Positions 47,101-57,700 of a stretch of 64,000 nt of DNA are shown in pieces; the stretch's first letter is position 1, and each line of letters opens with the position of its first letter. The position numbers and the translations under genes were made by a program. The DNA is from Quillaja saponaria (taxonomy: Eukaryota > Streptophyta > Magnoliopsida > Fabales > Quillajaceae). The stretch is from assembly GCA_029379385.1 (NCBI GenBank), contig CM055613.1:15952001-16016000 (forward strand). The letters are read 5' to 3'. The notes under the pieces were generated by a model, which ran no database searches, was not told the DNA's origin, and saw only the letters and a list, made by a program, of their open reading frames with translations.

Positions 47101-50100
47101 TGTCATATCTCACACGGAGGTATAACTGGCCAGAGACATGAATAACTAAATCTCCGTAGCCCCGACTCCAAATCAAGAAATGTATATGATCTTAGACCAA
47201 ATTGGAAGTAAATATGGAAGTTTTATAAAAACTAAAACCATATGCAAAGACCCATGTACTAATATGCATAGTAATTTAACTAGAAATTTCAATAGAAATT
47301 CCTTATAGATTAGAACATGGCCAAAAATACAAATATAATTATACCCTTGTACACAACCAGTCAAATACAATAACAATATACACAAGAAGCTTTGCTCTAT
47401 ATTATATCATAAACAGTAACAGACTTAACTATCATACAAATTAAAATATAACACTTAAGCCCTAATGCGACTGCAAAGTTCCATCCTTTGGCTCAAAGTA
47501 AATGATCCTGAAGGAATACCTTGCCGCAACAATATCGACAATTCACGTACTCGTCGATGACGTATACTGGAATCATCTAAAAAAAACGTGAACCAACGAG
47601 AAGTGAGTCATAAAGACTCACTTAGTGAAAAACGTACCCAAAGGGTACTAGTATCTATCAACACATAATATAAAACATAGAGGTTGAATATTACGTGTTA
47701 GCATTAATTACAAAAACAAATTAACTTAACATGTACATAGATATGGAAAGTGTAAAAGTTAACAAATACAATATACATACAACTTAATCAAAGCATGCTA
47801 ACAAATCAATCATAGCACATAAAAGGGCCAATCGGAGTAACTCAGGGCCCGCACACCAAATACATATCCATACTTCTCACATATTCATCCTTGAGACTGA
47901 GTTACGAGAATATCTTTAATTAAATTTCAAATATACAAAGCAAATGTATCCTAGATGCACCCGTATTCTATTTCGTATATAATTGAAAACAATATCATTG
48001 GCCTTTTATCAAACACAAATAAAGTTTCACGTAATTGCACAATACAACAAAACTAGTACTACAACGTAGCACCTTTATCACATAATTCAATCAAAGCATT
48101 AAATATTCATATTTAATACTAATATGCATATGCACATAAACATATATACACAACATAGCAGCAACCCAAAGAGTATCATTTTTCTCTCTCACTCGGTTTA
48201 GGGATTTGATTCGTCGTTCTTCTTTGATTTAAAGGTGTCGGTGGATCCACAACACGTTCCAGAGCTAAAAAGTATATTTCCAAGTACTACTTAGTTTATA
48301 ATTTTATAGTTATAATTCTTCAATTACTAAAACTTATATATCAATTTTCATACATTTCTTTGAAATTAACTCATTTTAGGCATTTTCACAAACACCTTAG
48401 TGGCATGCTTGATTCCAACTTATATACTTAACTAAATTCAAAAAAACCAAGTACAAACATCATCTCTAGTAAGTTAGCTACCTTTATTATTCATTATTTC
48501 TCCTAAAATCATCCTTTAAACCTAATCAACTCCACACATGAACACAAACATGGCAAAACAAAAGAAACTAGGGTGTGTCTTTGCCTATAACACAAAATAC
48601 TACTCCAGCCCATCAAATAATTTCAATCAAGGCACAAACACATTGTCCCAAGTCTCCTCTACAATTCTTCTTTAGACCTCTCCCACTGGTTTTCCCTCTA
48701 AGTTTACTAAAATGGAGTTATACCAACCCGAGTACACATATGAAATTCCTATTTCAATGAAGCAACATCTTGTACTTATAAAATACACATAACTTGGAAC
48801 CAAACCATGAAACTTTCCATATTAGTTCCTCAAGATGTTAGGAACAATTCCTCTTCAGAACCCCACTCCTAATTCGTTCTTTAAAACTCCCTAAAAAAAA
48901 AAAAAGTTACACTAAAACAAGTACAATCATGACCCAAATTTTTTTAAAATGACTTACAACACCTCTAGAATACACATATCATGAAATTAAAACCCGTAAA
49001 GCTCCAGAATTATCCCTTAATATTTTAGAAACAATTCTTGTTTAGATCACAACCCTAAAACAAAGTCTCATGGACTGACTGAAGCTCACGTGCAAACCAA
49101 CACGAGCCTAAAAGCAGTCTAACAACTCTAGCAGTAAATATACTCTGAAATAGATTATGAAATTTTCAAGACATTATCCCAAAAACATAAGCTACACTTT
49201 CTCTTCAAAACTTCTAAACTAATGCAGTCCATAAAACCCCCGAAATGCAAGATTTCTTTGACCCATAAAATCTGAATATTGCTCCCCTTCCTCTCCTTAA
49301 CTAAATCCTAAGATTCCCCTTTTTCTTAACCCCTTAATCAACCATTCTTTTGGCTTTGCTAATAGACTTTTATTTAATTTCAAATAATACCTAACCACCA
49401 AGATTTTAAATATATCAAATTTTTATTCATTACGTTACAATTAATTTCTTTTTGACATTTTATCAAACATCTTAAGAATATGACTTATTCTCATTCTTGT
49501 GTATATATACACTTGTGTACATACCCCATAAGAATCCGTACAATTCCCATTAATTCTCATTTTACTTACATTCCAAAAATTGAAATTAAGTTAAACTCAT
49601 TCCTTAAAATTAATTAAGAACTTAAGTTATACACTTTGATCATTATTATAATTAAACTCCAACCTTTCCTTTTCAATAAACACTTAACCATTATTTTTCT
49701 TACCATGTACTCAATCTTTTCTTCAAATTCACCTAATCATATCAATTAATAAGAATTTTTACACTTTCAAATAAGTCAAAGAACTCTTATGAGCAAGAAT
49801 AGATTACACTACTTAAACCCCCAACCAAGCTGCTGTTGAAGGATTCCTCCCTTGCTGCTTGCTGCTAAGAGCAGTGTCAATACCACTAAAGCACCATATG
49901 GCTGAAGAAGGGAGCCAACCTCATGGTTGGAAAACCTCAAGCTGTGGTTGGCCACCAACTGGCAGCTGGTACTTCTCGGACCATGAGCTACATGACCTAA
50001 AACTCCTATCCCCCAAAAATACAGGGGAAGTGGCTGGTAACAAGGAAGGTGGCGGTTGATAGCAAGGAAAGATGCTTACTACCACCATGAGCCAAGGAAA

Positions 50101-50571
50101 TCACCCCCCATCAGTTCTACTAAGCGGCTAGCAAGGTAGAGCAGGAAACTAGTTATTTTCGACGAGAAATGAAACAAAAATTGCTGTCAAACAGAACTGC
50201 TGCAATTGGTACTTGGCCATACACGTTGTTGGAAGGAAGAGGACTAGGCAAAGCTACAATGTAAGGAGAAAACAAGTTGATGCACACAAGAAGGGAGGAG
50301 CTCTCAGTCAACAAAAGAAAGTGAAAGAAATTTCGAGAAGCTGGGAAGGAACATATAAAGAAAAACACAGTAATGAGGAAGAAAAATGAGGGGGAAATTA
50401 AAAGGATAAGGAAAAAAAAAAATTCAAAAAGTGTAAAGTAGATGTACATATACTTTTGTAATATAATATTTTTTTGCTTTATGTATGCACGTATTATGTA
50501 CTTATTTATTGTTATATCTAAAATTTATTACAATAACTCTACAATTTTAATATTAAAATACCGGATTAATA
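47101..50571 (-). mobile_element. Minus-strand solo LTR of the chromovirus-related family
   Basis: The left end TGTCATATCTCACACGGAGG corresponds to the left end of the nested LTR at 30576. Matching phrases continue through it (for example AGTCTCATGGACTGACTGAA and TGCAAGATTTCTTTGACCC against the nested copy). The right end is ...GGATTAATA, where the expected terminal dinucleotide CA has become TA. Perfect five-base duplications CTTGT flank it (47096-47100 and 50572-50576). No coding sequence, so it is a solo LTR. Confidence 0.8.
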
Positions 50572-50576
50572 CTTGT

Positions 50577-50884
50577 GTATTTTTTTCATGATCCTCTAAT
50601 GTTATTGTCCTTCTAAATACATTTTGGGAATAGCTATTTGTACAACTAGCTGAAAACATAGCCTCTTTAATATAAATATGTGAAGAGACAATAATACCCT
50701 TAAATTAGTCAAACTTATCAAACATGCCCATTTAAATATATAGTTGATACTAACAAGCATTGTTTGAGTGAGAACAGAAATTTAAATTTTGGAGTAAGTA
50801 ATTGTTAGGAGAACTATTCTAGTCGCTACAAAGTTTAAGAAATTAATCTCATAACAATACCTGTAAAGAAATCTGGGAGAAAAA

Positions 50885-50926
<42 letters not shown>

Positions 50927-52840
50927 AATTGATGATCTCAATAAACAATACAATTTCCGTGTTTTGCTCTTTTCTTTCTTCTCATGTTTCGACTTTTACT
51001 TTGAAGACTGAGAATTGAGACGTTTGGACCTTTCTTCTTCTCTGTCCATCACCTCATCCAACTTCAACACAAATATTTTAAAAGCTTCATTGATGCTTTA
51101 ATACTTATCTTACAGGTGTTTTGTCTACTGAAAATTCAAGTTGAAGTTCATGAACATAATATTATCATTGTATCATCTTTTAGTCCACTAACTGGTTCTT
51201 TGTTTAAGAATTTAGTTCTTGAATGTTCTTGCCAACAAAATCTTAACTACCTAATTTTATTTAATGAGCAACAAATTCTAGTTCTTGGAATAACTTTTTT
51301 TCTTTTACGTTTATTGCCTGGAACTCTGATCGTCCAGAAATATTATTCTAGTCAATCAATCTGATGATCAATGTCAATTCATTACTAACTATAACACACA
51401 CCATTAACCACCATTTTAGTATAGTTAAAGGTACATAATGTAAATAGGTCATTTTGGCTATGTAAATATCTACTACCTATATTTTCATGATCCTCTAATG
51501 TTATCATTAATGTAAATTATTTACAAAATAAAGAATATATTAATGGTTTAATGAATTATATAATAAGCACAATTATTGTATATTTGTATTTTAAGTATTA
51601 TTTGAGCATCTCAACTTAGACATTATTTTAAAAGTAAGCACTCACCTTTTTTTTTTATATTATTTGAGAAACTAACTTCTTTATATATATATATATTGTG
51701 AAAATTAAATATTTTTTTATATATTCATAGAATTTTGTTTCATTCTGAATAACAACATAAGAAAAATATGTTTTAAAAAAATTAGGAAAAAGAAAAACAA
51801 CAATGTCATTGATGTTATCAAATATATATTTTAATTTTTTTGTAAAATAATCAAGTTAAGGTGAAAAGAAAAAAGAGAAGAAAAAAAGGATTCAGTTTGA
51901 TGCTCGCAATAATGAATTTAGGAAATAACTAAAAAATATTGAAAAATAAAAAAATATATAGAAGAAAGAGAAAAAGTCGTTGTCAATGTAAAAGATTGAT
52001 ATAATGTCACTATTTTCTTGTATTAACCAATTTTTGATGGAGTGTCTCAAACAATATAAAAAAAAGAAGGTAAATGCTTCAAATCTTATAAATAAAGTGA
52101 GTGTCTACTTTGAGAATAAACTCTAAGGTGAAATCAAGATTCTCAAATGATAATTAACGTTTTTAGTAACAATCATAACATTTAGTTATTTAGACATGGT
52201 ATTAGATGAAGTCGATCTGACTAGATACATAAAAATTAATTTAAAATTTAATTTTAATTATATTTATATAAATTTCTTTCTATATAAAAATAATTTATTA
52301 ATTTGTTAATTAGATGTATACAACTAACTCAACTAATCACAAGATACCCATAGATTTCCTAATAGATACAGGGTGTGTTTCGTATGGCGGCAAGCCAAAG
52401 ACCATGATCAAGAAGTTCTGAGGTCATTCTATCTCAAAATATTGTCTATTTAGATGATCAAAAAACTATAGTCAGAGAAGCTATTTTGTATAAAAATTAC
52501 CAAAAGAGCATTTATGTGCTATATTAAAAAAAAACAAATTAAACATTTTTATAATAATTATTTATTTTTTAATTCCAATTACAGTAATAATTAATTAATT
52601 TTTTTTATTTTTAATTTAATTCAAAGTAAGTTTTAATTATTATTTTTTTAATTTAATTTAAAGTAATTATTAATTAAGTTTTGAGGTTTTATTGAAATCA
52701 AACTAATTGTTTCCACACAAACAAATTTAATTAAAAAACTAAAATTGAATTACAATAGAAGCAAAAACAAATAAAAAAACTAAATTAAAAATACCAAAAA
52801 AAAAATACATTGCTACAAATCAAGTTTGAACTTAAGCTAA
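50577..52840. other. AT-rich intergenic sequence
   Basis: Holds an (AT)n run at 50893-50922, a 23-base exact direct repeat (50583-50605 and 51482-51504) and several poly-A/T runs. Open frames here have no recognisable family content. Confidence 0.4.
50893..50922. repeat. (AT)n microsatellite
   Basis: AT run directly after a poly(A) tract. Confidence 0.95.
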
Positions 52841-53790
52841 CTAATTTGAGAGATCGAGTTCTCCTAGTGCAGTGAAAGTTTCTCTGTTCACCAACGCTTG
52901 CATGAGCTCAATGATTTTAGCCATTTTTTGGCCCTCATCAATTCCGAGAAGCTCTCTTATTGTTTTCAAGATAGAGCTAAAAAAGGGAGTTGTGGCCTCA
53001 GGAGCAGAAGCTTAGCTTGATTGAGACACAAGATCTAGCAAAATTTTGTTTAGCCACCTCTAGTAGCTCATCTATTGAATTTTGCATGCATGACTTTCCC
53101 CTTGTGGCCTTCTTCTTCCTCTTTAGTGGGATACTACTAACCCTACTAGTGCCAACTACAATAGGTGTTAATGATAATGATGGTGACTACTGGGTGCTCG
53201 GGTGGGAAACTGTCCATCACCTAAGTAGTTAGCATACATACTGAAATCTCCAAGTCAGGAGATTTTTCGCATTTATTTCCAGGATTAGAACTGTAACCTT
53301 TAGAGGAAGTGGAGCTAGTGTGCACCCAAGTTCTTCATCATCATCACCCGATGGCAAAGCTCAAGAAGATAGTGTATATACTTCTGATCCCGAAGTATAA
53401 TGGCCAGTGAAAAGAAAGTCCAGCTCGTCAGCCAATTGAAAAATCTTATTCATGAATATTGAATTTCTTTGCCATGTCGCTATATTCCAAAAAAATTATT
53501 AAAAATAATTAATTAATTTTTGTTTTCAACAAAAAAATAGTATAAAATTCAATAAATTTACATTCAATTGTTGCTCCTACTACTTGTTTGTCTTTGTCCA
53601 TATTTTTTTGACCTAATCCCACTCAGTGCTAGTCTGCTTCCCCAATTTCTGAAATAGGTTCCATTTTTTCCGCATTTGATCCCACTTATTTTTGAAATGG
53701 GAATATTTTAAGGTTTGCCCAGTAAGTTCAGTGAATCAAGTATAAATACTTGCCCAATTGGAAAGTTTGAAAACTTGAGGCTGTCATTGT
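52841..53790 (-). pseudogene. Broken Myb/SANT-like DNA-binding domain gene
   Basis: On the minus strand the sequence reads FTELTGQTLKYSHFKNKWDQ, then MRKKWNLFQKLGKQTSTEWD and a stop (53760-53600), the pattern of the plant Myb/SANT-like domain (LKNKWD...W..W..L). Further on are a basic stretch PLKRKKKATRGK (about 53130) and, after a frame change, a C-terminal helix-rich piece EATTPFFSSILKTIRELLGI followed by MAKIIELMQALVNRE, ending at TAG at 52843-52841. Such proteins occur both as host genes and as the second protein of PIF/Harbinger transposons. Several stops and shifts make it a pseudogene. Which of the two it came from is undecided. Confidence 0.6.
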
Positions 53791-54780
53791 TTTTCCCTTT
53801 TCTCTATACAGTAATTGATGAAAATTTTGATATCTTACGATCTCCATATCATTCTAGCATTATTTGTCATTTTAGATAATAAAATCAAAAACTTAGAAAT
53901 ATGAGAGAAAGAAAATTTAGATGAAGTTTGATTTAATTTGAGAATGGTGTGAAAAAAGGTGGAGGAAGATGACTATTATAAAATTAGGAAAAAATAAAAA
54001 AATTCCAAAATTTGCCTGTTTATGACTGTTGGGCATAATTTAAATAAAATAAAATAAAATAATTTCTTGCTAACCGTTAGCCAGCAATGGTCAAATTTTT
54101 TTTAAAAAAAGGGAAGGGACACGTTGGGAATAAAGAGGGAAAGAAGTGGTAAATTTGTAAAATAGAGACATGGAGACTGTGAAAATTAATAGAACACGAA
54201 GGACAAAATAAGAAAAGACAAAAAGGGTGGCCGCTACACGACCAAAAAGCTTGGCAGGCCCAACTTCCTGGCGACCGCGGGACTGCGGCAGCTTAAACGG
54301 GCCGTGACGCATACGAGGGGTCCTTGGTCGTGCCGCAGCTGGCCTACCAAACGGGGCCACAATGACTTAACAAGCCATGCAGTGGAACCTCCCCATTTTT
54401 ATTTTCTTATTTTTTTGGTGCAACGGCGGGCGGAACCTTCTCCTCTATTTTTTATTTTTTTTATTTTTTTTTGGGTACAGAAAACCTTCTCTACTTTGAC
54501 TCTTTGTTGTGTTGAAGAATTTATGACTTTGCAAATTGCAATGACCAGTGTGCAGTCAGCAAGGGTAACTAAAGCCTCTCTCTCACCACTCACTTTCTGT
54601 TGTACCAGTGTGTGGTAATTGTTAGTCTCCAGCCAGCCTTACTCTCTACGACTTTTGGCAAATGCTTCGCTCCATCAAAGAGTCTCTCTTTTCTTTTATT
54701 TCTCTAGATTCTAGCCGTCTTCTTGGTCTGCTTTGTGTTTTATTCCTCTCAGTCAGTTATTCATTCAGTCATTCTTAGTG
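53791..54780. promoter_or_regulatory. Upstream region of the zinc-finger gene
   Basis: AT-rich at first, then a GC-rich patch at about 54225-54360 with an inverted repeat (listed separately) and GGCCCA (54257-54262, a site-II-like element on the minus strand). CT-rich sequence precedes the start codon, as in many plant leaders. No clear TATA box at the usual distance. Confidence 0.4.
54226..54348. repeat. GC-rich inverted repeat in the promoter region
   Basis: GGTGGCCGCTACACGACCAA (54226-54245) matches the reverse complement of 54324-54348 with a small gap, including nine exact bases CACGACCAA. The loop is about 80 bases and also GC-rich, in contrast to the surrounding AT-rich sequence. Confidence 0.6.
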
Positions 54781-57700
54781 ATGGACAACCAAGATCAAAG
54801 AAAAACTCACACTGCAGGTTTGTTTGTTTTTCCTTTTTTTTTTTTTTTTTTTTTTTGCTTTTGTCTTGGCATTTCGTCTACTTTTTTGTTATTATTTTTT
54901 CCCTTTTCTGGGTTTGCCTTTGGTGGGTATACTTTTATGGGTTTTTGAAGAAAATTTTTTATGGGTTTTGGTTTTACATGAGGGAAATTATTTAGGGTAG
55001 TTTATTGGTTTTGAAGGGCATGAGAGCCATGGAGTCCATGTTTGTCACAAATGTGGATGGCCCTTCCCAAACCAGCATCCAAGTGCCAGACACAGGCGGG
55101 CACACAAGAAGATATGTGGAACTATTGAAGGTTACAAGTTGGTTGATTCACAGGCTAACATCCATTTGAATTCTTCAGATGATGAACATCTCTCTGATGA
55201 AGATAGCAATGTACCAAGTAAGTTGTGTCGTGCTATGATTTGTATTTTCTTTCTTCACAATTCACATTTATGTCTGCTTGTTTACTGAGAAAATACAGGG
55301 GAACGAGGTTTTTGTAGTTAAGGATCTTAAAATGAGAACTAAGTGTTAGAAGTTGGGTGTGGGTGGATATGATGGAGGACTTATACATTCCAAATTATGT
55401 GAAGCTCAGAGGTTTATTCAAGTTTTCTTCTGTTTTTCACTTCCTTATAGGCAGATGGAACATTTTATTTGTTAAGCGTTTCTGAATTTGGCTGTATAAG
55501 GTCCAAAGCTCTTGGAAACAAGTAAGAATAGGATGGTTGGTGGTGGAATTGGAGAAAGATTGGATAGAGCAGAATGTGAAATCTCTTGTGATGGGGCTGC
55601 TGAATTTTCAGATAATGGAATTAGTTTGTTTCTTGAAGAGCATTTGCCACATACATCAGATCTTTCCCAATCATCGGAAAGTAAAGATGTTGGTGGTAAG
55701 CATTAGCTGAACGGAACAGAACATTCACTGTATCCTTAACTTTTGTTTATTAAATGATTAGGTATCTTCTCCATATGGACTAAATTTTGTTTTACGGGAA
55801 AGTTTTTCCAGAATATTTCCAAATAAGTATAACTAGTATTATTGGCAAAAAATATATTATTTCTTTAATGTTTAATTATAATTGGTTGGAACTTGCAAGT
55901 AGTATTGATATATTTTATTGTGTATTCACTCTTACAGGTTTAGACTTGATAAATATATGTAGATTAAAGAAGAGACACCTGGTTTCAACTCTGAGTGGTT
56001 GAGAACCTAGGAACGTAGAAGAATTGAAGAAGATACTAGAACAAGAAGTTGGTATAGAATCTTGATGCTAAGATTCTTTAGAATACCAAACATGGGGTTT
56101 AACTTTACAATTTTTTGCTGATATGATGTTATGTCTCAACTTCCGAAATTTATAACTTGTATTGGTTTTGATTGTGGTTGCCATGTCGAGATCTGAATCT
56201 TAGATCTGGAAGACAACTTTTGAATTAGCTTCCTTACTTGCATACCTGATGGTGAATGAGACTGAAAATTGTGTAAGAAAAGAAGAGTTATCTCTTTCTT
56301 CAAAATGAAAAGCGGTTACTGCATTGGAATTAATCGCTTAAGCATCTCAGAGCATTAGAATCAATAACATTGCATGGTTGATTGCTGTAGATTCTACGTG
56401 AATCTCATCACTACGTGAGACCAGCAGTAATTTATTTTTGCATTGCTCCTCTACTTGGAATATTAGGAATATCATTTTTATCACTTCTTAGGAAACACTG
56501 GGTTGCCTGGTTAAGTTATCCTATTCAGAATCACTTCAACCATTCAATACTGCTTTTAGATAATAGTCAACTCTTGTCAGATCAAATATTTTCTCTTATT
56601 GAAGCAATCATTGGTTTGGAAGCTAATACTTGTGCAAATTATTGGTATAGTTACTATAGTAACATGCTAATTCAACGACATACATTCATTCACATGCTAT
56701 TTTTTCCAGCGGTAATATTTCCAGTTTTGTTCTGTTGCCTAATTTTAGAGTTATCAGATTTTAAAAATGTGCAGTTGTCAGCCAAGTTACTGACAAGTCA
56801 GGTGACAGCACCAAAATTGAAAACTTTGAAGTTTTGAGAAGTACAACAAATGACTTTGGAACACTAGATCTGCAAGGTCCCACATCAAGCTCTGCCAATA
56901 TATCACTAGAAGGTGCTACTTCAGATAGCATAAGTCAAGAATCATTTGTCACCTTTAGTGATGATAGTTTTAGTTTTCCAAGTGACTTACTTCCTAGAAA
57001 AGTTGAATCCCTGCCAGGTGCATCACAAGAAAAGTTGAATCAGCTTCCCAGTTCTAGTGATTTAGTCAAGAATTTGCAAGAAAAAGCAGAAGGAAATGAG
57101 AATGTATGTGTACTTTCAGTGCCTGATGATATACCTGCTGATGCCCATCCTGAGATCACGGTTGAAGGTTTTAAAGACCATGAAAGAGTGAAATTACAAA
57201 AATCTTCTAGTCAATATGAGGAAGATAATACAAGGAATACTGTTCCTGTAGAGAATCGTTCCAGTTTCCAGTCATTGAACTTGAGTGAAGACAATGATGT
57301 TTCCTCTGCTGATATCTCTATTTTGGATAACAGCAGTGAGCAGGAAAAGTGCAGCAGCAAGCCCTTGGTTAAAGAACTTCCTGTTGAGGGGAAAGTGGAA
57401 GTTTTTCCTAACAATATCACAAGTGATGATAATCTAAATCTGGGTGAAACTGGAGTCTCTGTAGATCCCATGGGACTTGAGGTGAGCAATAGTAATACAG
57501 TTAAATTTTCTGAGGATCAGGAATCTGTTAATGAAAATCCTAAGGGTGCACTCATTGATTCTGAGACCAATCAAACAGCCAGTACAATTGGTATAGATGA
57601 TATTGGTCACCATGAGGAAAATAGGTCTGAAGGAAATGATAAAGCTGGAGATGACACCCACAAAGGTACTATAGATGAAAATGATAATGAGATCAGGATG

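Noticed and set aside
50153..50449. Minus-strand 98-codon Phe/Leu-rich open frame
   Set aside because: It lies within the solo LTR and comes from its purine-rich strand; no protein family.
54091..54360. Minus-strand open frame of 89 codons, Pro/Arg-rich at the start
   Set aside because: It arises from the GC-rich promoter patch and then runs into low-complexity hydrophobic sequence, with no family likeness.
56415..56774. Plus-strand open frame with hydrophobic segments before exon 4 of the zinc-finger gene
   Set aside because: It runs across the acceptor at 56774 in another frame from exon 4; taken as intron sequence.
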